From assembly GCA_965222505.1 (NCBI GenBank), contig OZ244956.1, forward strand, positions 4,960,001 through 5,024,000: 64,000 bases of DNA. Reading direction: 5' to 3'. Under the pieces are notes generated by a model, which had not been told where the DNA came from, ran no database searches, and saw only the letters and a list, made by a program, of their open reading frames with translations. This DNA comes from G965222505 sp965222505 (GTDB taxonomy: Bacteria > Bacteroidota > Rhodothermia > Rhodothermales > DATKEJ01). The position numbers and the translations under genes were made by a program. Each line of letters opens with the position of its first letter. Positions within the stretch are counted from its first letter, which is position 1. This document shows, one piece after another, positions 52,061 to 61,060 of the stretch.

Positions 52061-53341
52061 TTAGATCGGGAGATAATAGCCGGTGGTCCGGGTTTGGGCA
52101 ACCAGGTAGGTTTGGGCAACCCGCTGTACATCATCGACCTTTACTTTGCCAATGCGATCCAGGTAGGTGGTGTACAGTTTCCAGTCGCCTGCGGCAATGG
52201 CCTCGTTGATTTGGGAGGCGGTCGAAAAGGGGCCATCTCGGGAAAAGGTGGCCTGGGCTTTCAGTTTATTTCTGGCCCGTTGCAGTTCTGCCTCGGTCAC
52301 ACCCTCGTTTTGCACCCGCTCAATTTCGGCATTCAGAATGGATTCAACCTGCATATGGGTAGCCGATTGGGACAGCCGGGCCAACAAAACGAACAAGGCC
52401 GGATTCCGAAGGCGCAAGGCTGATGCATACACCGAGGTCGTCAATCCCTGGTCCGTCAAGGCGCGGTAAAGCCGGGTGCTTCGCCCCGAGGAAAGCAAGT
52501 GCCCCAGTACATCCAGGGCATCGGTATCGGCCTCCAAAGCGGAGGGCATTTTGTACACCTGCATGACGGCACCCAGCTCTCCATGGGTGTGTACCGTGGT
52601 ACGCCGTTCCCCCAACTGTTCCGGCTCACGGGTGTACATCTCAGGAATCGGATGTGGCGCAGCCGGGATCGATCCAAAGTATTGGTCAACCAGGGTAAGC
52701 GCATCATCCAGATCAACATCTCCGATGACGGTTGCTGTGGCATTGTTGGGCCAGTAGAAGGTGTCGTAGAAACTTCGTAACTGATCCCCGTTCATGTGTT
52801 CCACATCGCTTCGCCAACCAATGGTCGGGTGCCGATAGGGGTGTGCAGCATACGCTGCGGTCCACACGGCATCGTAGAGCTTTCGGGTCGGGTCGTTATT
52901 GGCCCGGTCGAGTTCATTCAGGATAACAGTACGTTCGCTGGCGAGGTCGTCCGGGTCGATGAGGGCGTTGCGCATGCGGTCGGCTTCGATCTCGATGGCG
53001 CGTGCCAACTGGTCTTTGGGCAGGAGGGCGTAGTAATTGGTCCGATCCATCCAGGTGGTGGCATTGATCCGTGCTCCCAGGCTTTGTAAAACATTGAAAA
53101 TGGACGTGCCCTGTTTCTTGTGAAACCGTTCGGTGCCTTTGAACATCAGGTGCTCCAGAAAATGGGTGGCCCCGGTGGTGCCCGGTCCTTCGTTCCGGCT
53201 GCCAACGTGGTAGGTTATCATAAATAGCGCCACAGGAGCAGCATGATCGGGCAGGAACAGCACCTGCAAACCGTTTTTGTTATGTCGGTAGGCATCAATG
53301 CCCCCGGAGGACTCCAGATAGGAGAATGCATTATGGGCCAT
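52061..53341 (-). CDS. M16 family zinc metallopeptidase, catalytic subunit
   Basis: A 426-residue peptidase with the inverted zinc motif HFLEH in GATHFLEHLMFKGTERF and the third ligand Glu in ILNELDRANNDPTRKLYD. The pattern after it (AYAAHPYRHPTIGW) is typical of the processing-peptidase-like M16B group. No signal peptide is seen. It is followed 15 bp later by the HxxEH-less partner. Likely substrates are small unfolded peptides, but this is inferred from the family. It lies downstream of the D-aminoacylase gene, separated by a hairpin. Confidence 0.9.
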   Translation of the reverse strand: MAHNAFSYLESSGGIDAYRHNKNGLQVLFLPDHAAPVALFMITYHVGSRNEGPGTTGATHFLEHLMFKGTERFHKKQGTSIFNVLQSLGARINATTWMDRTNYYALLPKDQLARAIEIEADRMRNALIDPDDLASERTVILNELDRANNDPTRKLYDAVWTAAYAAHPYRHPTIGWRSDVEHMNGDQLRSFYDTFYWPNNATATVIGDVDLDDALTLVDQYFGSIPAAPHPIPEMYTREPEQLGERRTTVHTHGELGAVMQVYKMPSALEADTDALDVLGHLLSSGRSTRLYRALTDQGLTTSVYASALRLRNPALFVLLARLSQSATHMQVESILNAEIERVQNEGVTEAELQRARNKLKAQATFSRDGPFSTASQINEAIAAGDWKLYTTYLDRIGKVKVDDVQRVAQTYLVAQTRTTGYYLPI

Positions 53342-53413
53342 AAAACTCAGGTTGCGGAGAAGAGGGAGGGTGTATGGATGGCGCGGCCTTGCGTTCCCGA
53401 TGGCAGAAGATTT

Positions 53414-53458
53414 GTGCGGAGTGCGACTCCCCCCTCAATCCTGAGTCGCACTCCGCAC
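53414..53458. repeat. Perfect 16-bp inverted repeat with CGCACTC 7-nt units
   Basis: GTGCGGAGTGCGACTC (53414-53429) pairs perfectly with GAGTCGCACTCCGCAC (53443-53458) around a 13-nt loop. The right arm continues as 7-nt units CGCACTC, CGCACCT, CGCACTA up to the D-aminoacylase stop codon. It would form a very stable mRNA hairpin; no T-run follows. Confidence 0.75.
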
Positions 53459-53464
53459 CTCGCA

Positions 53465-55141
53465 CTACCCAGGTCGTACGACCCGGCCCGGTGTTGCACC
53501 GGTGTGTTCGCCATCGCGCACGGCAAACGTGCCATTGACGATCACGTGGGGAATGCCTGTGGGGTATTGGTGGGGATCGGCGAAGGTGGCCTGGTCATTG
53601 ACGGTGGCCGGGTCAAACACAACCACATCGGCATAGGCCCCTGGCCGCAGGATGCCCCGGTCGAGGAAACGAAGTCGTTTGGCCGGCTGATGGGTCATTT
53701 TGTAGATGGCGGTTTCCAGGGGCATCAGCTTTTGGTCCCGGCTGTAGTGGCCGAGGACGCGGGGGAACGTGCCATAGGTCCGTGGATGCGGCGTCCCTTC
53801 CGACATGGGTCCGTACGGCGCACGCGCTCCACCATCCGAGCAGATCATGCCGAGGGGGTGTTTCAGGAAGCGCGCCGTATTGGCCTCGCTCATCCCGAAC
53901 CCGACCATATCGCCCCGGTTGTTGTCTTCCACAGTAAGTTGGTACAAAAGGGCATAGGGTTCGATGCTACGTTCTTGGGCCAGGGTGCCGAGTCGTTTTC
54001 CTTCGGCCCACTTCAGGGTCTCGTTGCCCATTGAGGTAATTTGGACCGCATTCCAATTGCCGAGTTTGGCGATCTTGGCCCGCACGGCAGCTTCGATGCG
54101 TGGGTGTTGTTCAGGGTCCTGGAGCCGTTCAAGGAAGGCCGAGGTTCCGCCTTCGCGTGCCCAGGTGGGAAAAAGCGAGCCCAAGCCGGTACTGTAGGCG
54201 ATGTAGGGGTAGCGGTCGAAGGTCACGTCTTGTCCATCAGCCCAGGCTTGTTCGATGAGTTGTAGGGCGGCTTCAGCTTTCCACCAGTTGCGCTGGCCCT
54301 GTGCCTTGAGGTGGGCAATTTGTACGGGCACATTGGCTTGTTTGCCGATGTGCAAGGCCTCTTCGATAGCAGCCAGGAGTTGGTCGTCCTCGTTGCGCAT
54401 GTGGCTGGCATAGGGGAGATCCCATTCCCGGAGGGGGGCACAAAGGGCAATCAGCTCATCAGCGGAGGCAAATGTACCGGGGATGTATTCCAGTCCGGTG
54501 GAAAGGCCGCAAGCACCGGCCCGTAAGGCCGTCTCTACCAACCCGACCATCTGTTCCAGTTCTCCTGCACTGGCCGGACGATCTGTGGTCCCAATGACGG
54601 TTTCCCGAATCGTTCCTGCCCCGATCATACTTCCGATGTTTACCGAGCCAGGGGTCCGGCGAACGCGGTCAAAAAAACCGGCCACATCTTGAAAGTCGAT
54701 CTCGATCCCGAACCGTTCCTGATAAATCAGGGCGATGGCCTCGTGATTGGAATTGGTCCAGGGCCCCATAGACCCTCCATCCTGTCCGACGATCTCGGTG
54801 GTCACGCCCTGCCGAATTTTGCTCTCCGCTTTGGGATTCACCAACAGGGAGATGTTGGTATGCGAATGGATGTCGATGAATCCCGGAGCCACGGCCAAGC
54901 CGCTTACGTCAAGTACTTCCGCATCGGCAGGCAGGGGGCCGGGGCCGAGGGCGGTGATGCGGTCGCCGGAAATAAAGAGGTTCGCCTGCACGGGGGGGGC
55001 ACCGGTGCCGTCATAGACGTGTCCACCGTGGAGGACAAGGTCAGCGCGGCGCAGCGCAGCGGCTGCAGCAAACGAAAGGGGTGCCGCCAGGGTAGCACCG
55101 GCGATCCGGGCAGATTGGCGTAAAAAGGTTCGGCGTTTCAT
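53465..55141 (-). CDS. N-acyl-D-amino-acid deacylase (D-aminoacylase), Tat-exported
   Basis: A 558-residue amidohydrolase. The N-terminus, MKRRTFLRQSARIAGATLAA, is a twin-arginine signal, so the folded enzyme should be exported. The metal-binding HxH is in GFIDIHSHTNIS. Further active-site segments are GACGLSTGLEYIPG (the metal-bridging Cys typical of D-aminoacylases), YASHMRNEDDQL, QIAHLKAQGQRNWW and MICSDGGARAP. Relatives release D-amino acids from N-acyl derivatives; the true substrate may be a dipeptide. It fits a role in peptide recycling in the periplasm and lies upstream of an M16 pair on the same strand, with a hairpin between. Confidence 0.85.
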   Translation of the reverse strand: MKRRTFLRQSARIAGATLAAPLSFAAAAALRRADLVLHGGHVYDGTGAPPVQANLFISGDRITALGPGPLPADAEVLDVSGLAVAPGFIDIHSHTNISLLVNPKAESKIRQGVTTEIVGQDGGSMGPWTNSNHEAIALIYQERFGIEIDFQDVAGFFDRVRRTPGSVNIGSMIGAGTIRETVIGTTDRPASAGELEQMVGLVETALRAGACGLSTGLEYIPGTFASADELIALCAPLREWDLPYASHMRNEDDQLLAAIEEALHIGKQANVPVQIAHLKAQGQRNWWKAEAALQLIEQAWADGQDVTFDRYPYIAYSTGLGSLFPTWAREGGTSAFLERLQDPEQHPRIEAAVRAKIAKLGNWNAVQITSMGNETLKWAEGKRLGTLAQERSIEPYALLYQLTVEDNNRGDMVGFGMSEANTARFLKHPLGMICSDGGARAPYGPMSEGTPHPRTYGTFPRVLGHYSRDQKLMPLETAIYKMTHQPAKRLRFLDRGILRPGAYADVVVFDPATVNDQATFADPHQYPTGIPHVIVNGTFAVRDGEHTGATPGRVVRPG

Positions 55142-55290
55142 TGCGTTGGGATAGAGGAAGAGGTTACATTGGAGGAAGATAAGGGGAATGGATCATTTTG
55201 TTCTGGGGAGTTTGAAGGGGGGATACGCCTATGGCTCGTGTAGCAATCCCCTAGCCGTGAGTCCCCACACGAAAAAGCGCATCCTAAACT

Positions 55291-56070
55291 ATGATCATTG
55301 CAGGCAGCATCCTTCTCGTCATTGCCCTCGGCCTTTTCGGTGGGTCATTGATGCAACAGCGCAAGCTCAAGACATTGCTTGAGGTCCCCAAATCCGATGT
55401 GGCATTCCTGACCTCTTTGCAAGACGGTCTCAAGAAAGACCATGGCAAGGTGGGGAGCCTGGTCTATTTCACGGCGATGTCCGGCAAGGTGGTGTGTCCC
55501 ACCCCCTTAACCTCTGAGTTTGCTGAAACACCCTGCATCTACTATAAAGCCACCATTGACCGGGAATATGAGGAGACGGTCTGGGAGGAAGACAGCAACG
55601 GAGACCGGAGGTCCAGAACGGAACGCCGGAGCGAACGGGTCTCCAAGCACGAAGACCGGACCCCGTTTTTTCTGGAAGATGCGACGGGCAGGGTCGGCAT
55701 CAACCCGGAAGGCGCGAAATTCACCGGCAAGAAAGTCCTGTCCCGGTACGAACCGGCCCAGGGCGGCCTGAACTTCAAGATCGGCCGGTTTCAGGTGAAC
55801 CTCCCGGCAGGGGGCAGCCGCACCCTCGGCTATCGGTTTACGGAACACGCCATTCCCGTGGATACCGCAGTCTTTCTTCACGGCGAAGCCACCGATGAAG
55901 GCGGCACCCTGTACCTCCGAAAGCCCACCGACAAAAGGAAGTTTTTCATCACCGTCAAGGATGAAGCCAGCCTCATCAAAAAAGCCCAGTCCGCCATCAA
56001 GGGCTTTCGCATCGCCGCCCTGATCGTCGGTCTGGTTGGTTTGGGGCTGCTGATTATGTCAATGATATAA
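55291..56070 (+). CDS. Membrane protein with a GIDE-like domain
   Basis: A 259-residue protein with a membrane helix at each end (SILLVIALGLFGGSLM, residues 6-21; IAALIVGLVGLGLLIM, residues about 242-257). The part between contains PCIYYKATIDREYEE, an Arg/Glu-rich charged stretch, TPFFLEDATGRVGI, and YRFTEHAIPVDTAVFLHGEA. This matches the GIDE domain of the eukaryotic mitochondrial E3 ligase MUL1 and of bacterial relatives that lack the RING finger. Bacterial members are of unknown function and are often found near LemA-type genes, none of which is seen here. Moderate confidence in the family. Confidence 0.7.
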   Translation: MIIAGSILLVIALGLFGGSLMQQRKLKTLLEVPKSDVAFLTSLQDGLKKDHGKVGSLVYFTAMSGKVVCPTPLTSEFAETPCIYYKATIDREYEETVWEEDSNGDRRSRTERRSERVSKHEDRTPFFLEDATGRVGINPEGAKFTGKKVLSRYEPAQGGLNFKIGRFQVNLPAGGSRTLGYRFTEHAIPVDTAVFLHGEATDEGGTLYLRKPTDKRKFFITVKDEASLIKKAQSAIKGFRIAALIVGLVGLGLLIMSMI

Positions 56071-56116
56071 GTCATGTTACGCGACCCTCGCAGGTGCCGT
56101 GATCGACCCGGGCGTT

Positions 56117-56139
56117 GTAGGGACATGCCATGTCCCTAC
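56117..56139. repeat. Perfect palindrome of the GGGACA...TGTCCC family
   Basis: Arms GTAGGGACATG and CATGTCCCTAC flank a single C. It is the sister of the palindrome at 26146-26165. The surrounding 240-bp gap contains no gene. Confidence 0.65.
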
Positions 56140-56308
56140 GGGATGCGGACGCGTTTGGAACCCGGCCACAAAATCAAAATCCCATTTTCGCCCCCCACAC
56201 GTAATCATGGTGTGAATATTTTTGCATCCCGCAACACGGCCATAGGGTAAATCGTATCTGAAACGTTACAGGAAAACTGTTTCTTCCACTCAACCCATCT
56301 ACGGATTG

Positions 56309-59077
56309 ATGATACGATACTCAACCGCATGGATTGGGCTTTTCGCCCTGATCCTCTTCGCTACTGCGCCGGTAATAGCGCAGGACCATACCCCGGTCGA
56401 TCTGCCCGAGCAAAATGACCCCATCGACATTCCCTACGAAAAGTTCGTGCTCGACAATGGCCTAACCCTCATCGTGCACGAAGACCACAAAGCCCCGATT
56501 GCTGCCGTGAACGTGTGGTACCACGTCGGCTCCAAGAATGAGAAGGTCGGCAAGACGGGGTTTGCCCACTTGTTTGAGCACCTGATGTTTAACGGGAGCG
56601 AGAACTACGACGACGATTACTTCCAGGTCCTCGAACGGGCCGGGGCCACCGACCTCAACGGGACCACCAACCGGGACCGGACCAACTATTTCCAAAACGT
56701 GCCGGTCAATGCCCTGGATCAGGTCCTGTGGATGGAATCCGACCGGATGGGTCACCTTCTCGGGGCCATCGACCAGGAAAAACTGGACGAGCAACGGGGC
56801 GTGGTCCAGAATGAAAAACGCCAGGGAGAAAACCAACCCTATGGCAAAGCCTGGGGCACCATCGCCGCCAACACCTACCCGCAAGGGCACCCCTATTCCT
56901 GGTCAGTCATCGGCTCAATGGACGACCTGAACGCGGCCTCCCTGGATGATGTCCACGAGTGGTTTCAGAATTATTATGGCACGGCCAATGCCGTCATTGC
57001 CGTGGCTGGTGACGTAGATCCACAAGACATCAAGGCGCGTGTCGAGAAATACTTTGGGGACATCCCCTCTGGCCCGCCGGTCGCCAAACATGATGCCTGG
57101 ATTGCCAAGCGAGAAGGCACCCACCGGATGCAAATGGAAGACCGTGTGCCCCAGGCGCGGATCTACAAGGTATGGAATGTGCCCGAAGAGGGAAATCCCG
57201 AAACCGACTACCTGAATCTGTTCTCAGACATTCTTAGCTCCGGCAAAACTTCCCGACTCTACAAGCGCCTGGTCTATGAAGAACAGGTCGCCACCAGCGT
57301 ATTTGCTGGCCTCAATACCGGCGAAATCGGGAGTCAGTTTCTGATCATCACTACGGCTCGGCCCGATGCCGATCTTGCGCAGGTTGAAGCCCTCGTGGAC
57401 GAGGAACTGAATCGCCTTATCGCTGAGGGGCCGAATGAGCGTGAACTGGAACGCGTCAAGACGGATTTTATCGCCAATTTCGTGCGGGGTATTGAGCGCA
57501 TTGGTGGGTTTGGCGGGAAATCCGACATTCTGGCGCGGAATGAAGTCTACCAGAGCAGCCCGAATGCCTTCAAGCCCACGCTGCGCCGTGTTCGCCAGGC
57601 GGCCCCCAACGACCTGAAAATGACGGCTGAGAAGTGGTTGACTGACGGGCAATTTGTCCTGGAAGTCCATCCGTTCCCGGAGTACAATACTGCAGAAGCC
57701 GTTGCCGAACGGACCACGCTTCCAGAAGCCGGCTCGCCACCCCCGGCGGTATTCCCGGCCCTGCAACAGGTTACACTTTCCAACGGCATGGAAGTGGTCC
57801 TGGCCGAACGGCATGCCGTGCCGCTGGTCAACTTCAGCTTGTTGGTCGATGCTGGGTATGTGGCAGACCAGGGGGGGATCCTCGGGACCTCCACGCTGGC
57901 CCTGAACATGATGGATGAAGGAACCAAAACCCGTTCCTCGCTGGACATCAGCGAAGCATTGACGCTCCTGGGTGCCGAACTCAATACCTCGTCCAACCTG
58001 GATTATTCGGTCGTTTCCCTCTCGGCCCTGAAGGAAAACCTGGACGCCTCCCTTGACCTGTTCTCCGATGTGGTCCTGAACCCCTCATTCCCTGAGCATG
58101 AACTGGATCGCCTGAAACAGGAACAACTGGCCCTGATTCAGCGCGAGCGCGTAACGCCGGTCCAGATGGCGCTACGGGTGTTCCCGAAACTCCTCTATGG
58201 GGAAGGCCATCCGTATGCCGCACCCTTCACCGGATCTGGCACCGAAGCCTCCGTCCAGGCCATCACCCGGCAAACCCTCACGGATTTTCATAGCGATTGG
58301 TTTAAACCCAACAACGCCGTGATGGTCGTGGCTGGAGACATTACCATGCAGGAACTGACAGACAAACTGGAAGCCCAGTTCGGCGATTGGAAAAAAGGCG
58401 CTGTGCAAAGCAAGACGCTGAAAACCGTGGATCATCAAGCCGCATCCCAGGTGTATCTGATTGACCGGCCCGGCTCCGAACAGTCAATTATTTTTGCCGG
58501 TCATGTGGCCCCGCCGAAAGCCAACCCGAACGAGATCGCCATCGAGACGATGAACACGGTCCTTGGGGGGGCCTTTACATCCCGCATCAATATGAACCTG
58601 CGCGAAGATAAGGGCTGGTCATACGGCGCGTTTACTTTTATGCCGGATGCTCGTGGACAGCGGCCGTTTATCGCCTATGCGCCGGTGCAAACCGATAAGA
58701 CCAAAGCCTCGATGCAGGAAGTCCTGGCCGAACTCAATGGCATCCTGACGACCAACCCCATCACGGCGGAAGAATTGAACAAAGCCAAAGCGAATCAGAC
58801 CCTTTCACTGCCGGGGCGCTGGGAAACCATCGGAGCCGTTGGCGGATCGGTTAACGAAATCATCCGCTATGGGCTGGACGAGAATTACTACCAGACCTAT
58901 GCCTCGGCTGTTAACGGTCTGAACCTGGATGCCGTTACCCAAGCCGCCAAAGAAGTGGTGCACCCGGATAAACTCGTATGGGTGGTCGTTGGCGACCGCG
59001 AACGCATCGAAGCCGGTATCCGGGAACTTAACCTCGGCCCTGTACAGATCATCGATGCCGACGGCAACCCCATTTAA
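56309..59077 (+). CDS. Full-length M16 family peptidase (fused catalytic and non-catalytic halves)
   Basis: A 922-residue secreted peptidase from the ATG at 56309 (a TTG precedes it), with signal peptide MIRYSTAWIGLFALILF to IAQ. The N-terminal M16 unit has the zinc motif HLFEH in GFAHLFEHLMFNGS and the third ligand Glu in VVQNEKRQGENQPYG. The second unit (from about residue 490, LPEAGSPPPAVFPALQQVTL) lacks HxxEH, reading LGTSTLALNMMDEGT. This one-chain layout is the fused form of the two split pairs at 19047-23017 and 50771-53341. It probably degrades peptides in the periplasm. A terminator follows at 59222. Confidence 0.9.
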   Translation: MIRYSTAWIGLFALILFATAPVIAQDHTPVDLPEQNDPIDIPYEKFVLDNGLTLIVHEDHKAPIAAVNVWYHVGSKNEKVGKTGFAHLFEHLMFNGSENYDDDYFQVLERAGATDLNGTTNRDRTNYFQNVPVNALDQVLWMESDRMGHLLGAIDQEKLDEQRGVVQNEKRQGENQPYGKAWGTIAANTYPQGHPYSWSVIGSMDDLNAASLDDVHEWFQNYYGTANAVIAVAGDVDPQDIKARVEKYFGDIPSGPPVAKHDAWIAKREGTHRMQMEDRVPQARIYKVWNVPEEGNPETDYLNLFSDILSSGKTSRLYKRLVYEEQVATSVFAGLNTGEIGSQFLIITTARPDADLAQVEALVDEELNRLIAEGPNERELERVKTDFIANFVRGIERIGGFGGKSDILARNEVYQSSPNAFKPTLRRVRQAAPNDLKMTAEKWLTDGQFVLEVHPFPEYNTAEAVAERTTLPEAGSPPPAVFPALQQVTLSNGMEVVLAERHAVPLVNFSLLVDAGYVADQGGILGTSTLALNMMDEGTKTRSSLDISEALTLLGAELNTSSNLDYSVVSLSALKENLDASLDLFSDVVLNPSFPEHELDRLKQEQLALIQRERVTPVQMALRVFPKLLYGEGHPYAAPFTGSGTEASVQAITRQTLTDFHSDWFKPNNAVMVVAGDITMQELTDKLEAQFGDWKKGAVQSKTLKTVDHQAASQVYLIDRPGSEQSIIFAGHVAPPKANPNEIAIETMNTVLGGAFTSRINMNLREDKGWSYGAFTFMPDARGQRPFIAYAPVQTDKTKASMQEVLAELNGILTTNPITAEELNKAKANQTLSLPGRWETIGAVGGSVNEIIRYGLDENYYQTYASAVNGLNLDAVTQAAKEVVHPDKLVWVVVGDRERIEAGIRELNLGPVQIIDADGNPI

Positions 59078-59081
59078 TTAC

Positions 59082-59219
59082 GTGCGACGTTCTACGTTTC
59101 TCAGACCCGTATGTCTCTAGCTGGACATAGGAGGGCCGTGACGTTTCGGCCCAGTCAAGGCTCACCCCTAAAGGATTCAACACGATTGCACAATCGACCC
59201 TAACGTAGAACGTAGAACG
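59082..59219. repeat. Palindrome with 7-nt ACGTAGA units
   Basis: The left arm (CGTTCTACGTTT, at 59089) pairs with the right arm at 59202-59219, where ACGTAGA occurs twice in tandem. About 100 bp of unrelated sequence is enclosed. It lies between the M16 gene and its terminator. Confidence 0.6.
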
Positions 59220-59221
59220 AA

Positions 59222-59262
59222 AAAAGGGACCGCCTGGCAAATGCAGGCAGGTCCCTTTTTTT
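59222..59262 (+). terminator. Strong two-way terminator after the M16 gene
   Basis: GGGACC-GCCTG pairs with CAGGC-GGTCCC (one bulged base on each side) and is flanked by A5 on the left and T7 on the right. Confidence 0.85.
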
Positions 59263-59284
59263 AGTGTCCCAATCGGGGAATGGG

Positions 59285-59855
59285 AGAAAACCCCTCGCCT
59301 TTAGGCGAAGACTTTAGTTTGAGCCGGGCCAGGGCTATCTTCGATGCATGCAACACTATCGAAAGACCTCGCACTCGGTCTACGACTTGAAGGTACATGT
59401 GGTATGGAGTACCAAATACCGCAAAGCCGTCCTGGTCGGTGAAGTCGCCCAGCGCAGCCGCGGACTGATCCGAGAGATTTGCAAGGCCCACGAGGTTGAC
59501 ATTCTCTCGGGCCACGTGGGGCGCGATCACATACACTTGTTTGTCTCGCTGCCGCCTTACCTGAGCGTGAGCAAGTTCATGCAGATGGTCAAGGGTAAGA
59601 CGTCTCGGAAGCTGTTGAGCGAATTTCGTCATTTGTCGCAGCAGTTTTGGGGCCGTCATCTGTGGGGGCGCGGGTATTTCGCAGCGTCGTCGGGCAACGT
59701 GACCGATGAAGTAATTATGGAATACATACGGACTCAGGATATAGAGCGAGACAGCGACAATTTTGAAGTTGCGAAATAGCGGGTGGATTCAGTGGGCTTT
59801 CAGCCTACCCACAGGAATCTACCGGCTTTAGCCGGTAGTCGTTCAATTTTCGTCG
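59285..59855 (+). mobile_element. IS200-type insertion element
   Basis: A single transposase gene is bounded by a left-end hairpin (TCGCCTTTAGGCGA, 59295-59308) and two right-end hairpins (GTGGG...CCCAC at 59792-59812 and CTACCGGCTTTAGCCGGTAG at 59819-59838). Hairpin ends in place of terminal inverted repeats are typical of IS200/IS605 elements, which move as single-stranded DNA. No TnpB gene is present. Outer limits are approximate. Confidence 0.7.
59348..59779 (+). CDS. tnpA: IS200-family Y1 transposase
   Basis: A 143-residue HUH-type transposase, the full length for this family. The HxH metal-binding motif is HIH at residues 61-63 (GRDHIHLFVSLPP). The likely catalytic tyrosine is Tyr126 in VIMEYIRTQ. 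The opening segment, KVHVVWSTKYRK, is characteristic of IS200 TnpA, which cuts and joins single-stranded DNA at hairpin ends. Those ends are visible on both sides of the gene and the frame is intact, so the element may still be active. Confidence 0.9.
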   Translation: MQHYRKTSHSVYDLKVHVVWSTKYRKAVLVGEVAQRSRGLIREICKAHEVDILSGHVGRDHIHLFVSLPPYLSVSKFMQMVKGKTSRKLLSEFRHLSQQFWGRHLWGRGYFAASSGNVTDEVIMEYIRTQDIERDSDNFEVAK

Positions 59856-59866
59856 CACTCCGCACG

Positions 59867-60244
59867 CTAATGTGCGTTTACTACGGCGATGGTATGTTTC
59901 AAAATGCGTTCGTTGTTTTCGAATCGGACGGTGCGGCGGAGGAAGTCCATCGTCCATTCGTTGCCGACTTTATTCAGGGCCATCAGGGCCAGGATGCGGG
60001 TGTTTTCGTCCTCAGCGTTGCGGTAAATCCGAACAATGTCGAATAAGGCAGCATCTACCTCCAGGTTTTCTCCATACCGGGCAATGTGCTGGAGGGCAGA
60101 AGATTGGACGCCAGCATTGTCACTCTGAACGGCCTGAACCAATGCTTTGCTAAATGTATTCCAGTTGGCTGTTTTGGTATCAGGCGCGGCTTTTGATACG
60201 CTGACCGAAACGATCAGAGTAAGTGCGAGCAATAAAGTTTTCAT
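59867..60244 (-). CDS. Small exported HEAT-repeat-like protein
   Basis: From the ATG at 60244 the protein has 125 residues: a signal peptide (MKTLLLALTLIVSVSVSKAA) and about 100 helical residues. Helix pairs such as LVQAVQSDNAGVQSSALQHI and NTRILALMALNKVGNEWTMD resemble HEAT repeats, which act as binding scaffolds. I do not recognise a named family. The 22 codons further upstream in frame lack signal-peptide character and were left out. Confidence 0.6.
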   Translation of the reverse strand: MKTLLLALTLIVSVSVSKAAPDTKTANWNTFSKALVQAVQSDNAGVQSSALQHIARYGENLEVDAALFDIVRIYRNAEDENTRILALMALNKVGNEWTMDFLRRTVRFENNERILKHTIAVVNAH

Positions 60245-60410
60245 AGTTTGTAACCCCTTGTTATTGAATTGCTTGCAGACTCTCTCCTGCGGTATGGTAA
60301 GTGATCTCACCGGGGGATACGGCAGGGGGTAGGGGAAGTTGCAAAAAACGCCTGAACGGTCGTATCCCGCCGTTCAATGCTGCAATAGAAGGGGTGAATG
60401 GTTGCGGCGT

Positions 60411-60851
60411 TTATCCTGCGAACCAGGACAATTCCTTTTCGCGCCGCCGGGCCATTTCGAGTAATCCGGTGAACATGTGTGCGACTTTGTCGGACATGGT
60501 GCTTTCGGCCAGGTCGTGATACACGGAAATTAGCTTCCCGTTGATGTCCAGGGCAATGTCGAGCAAATCATTGGCATTGTCGATATTTTCAATGTCGATC
60601 TCGTCCAGGAGGCCGGATAGACGGCGGAGGGAAGATTGTTGAAAGAAGTAGTTCAGGACCGATGCTGGGGCGGTGTGTTCATACTTTTCCAGGCCGTCGT
60701 ACATCTTTTGCTCTTGAGCAATGAGCCGTTCGAGCAACAGGGTTCCTTTTTCTGTCTCGGCATATGGACGCAAAGCTTCATACAACGAACCGGCACGCCG
60801 ATGAAACACCCGAAGCTGACGCAGGATATCACGGGTCTGATCAAAGCTCAT
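60411..60851 (-). CDS. Uncharacterised helical protein (possible ferritin-like bundle)
   Basis: From the ATG at 60851 the protein has 146 residues, all predicted helical: MSFDQTRDILRQLRVFHRR, TLLLERLIAQEQKMYDGLEK, DLLDIALDINGKLISVYHDL and FTGLLEMARRREKEL. The four-helix pattern with repeated Glu and His recalls ferritin-like proteins, but a clear ExxH metal pair is not evident. No export signal. The longer frame from 61007 would add a basic stretch that does not fit. Function unknown. Confidence 0.55.
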   Translation of the reverse strand: MSFDQTRDILRQLRVFHRRAGSLYEALRPYAETEKGTLLLERLIAQEQKMYDGLEKYEHTAPASVLNYFFQQSSLRRLSGLLDEIDIENIDNANDLLDIALDINGKLISVYHDLAESTMSDKVAHMFTGLLEMARRREKELSWFAG

Positions 60852-61060
60852 AGCAAAGAGATGATGAGGTGGAAGTGTGAAGATAAAGCGAAGGCGGTAT
60901 ATATGGATAAGGAGAACCAAGCGTAAAGTCAAGCTGTGACGATAATTCCGAAGGTTTAACAAAGATTTTGAAACGTCACTACCGGCTTGGTACCTTGCGG
61001 CATACATTTGCAGTCACAGGTGTCAAGCCGCATTACGGAAAAGTGTTGAGACGGCTCGCT

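Noticed and set aside
53414..53458. The perfect hairpin considered as an intrinsic terminator of the D-aminoacylase gene
   Set aside because: The stem is ideal but no T-run follows on either strand, so it is listed as a repeat instead.
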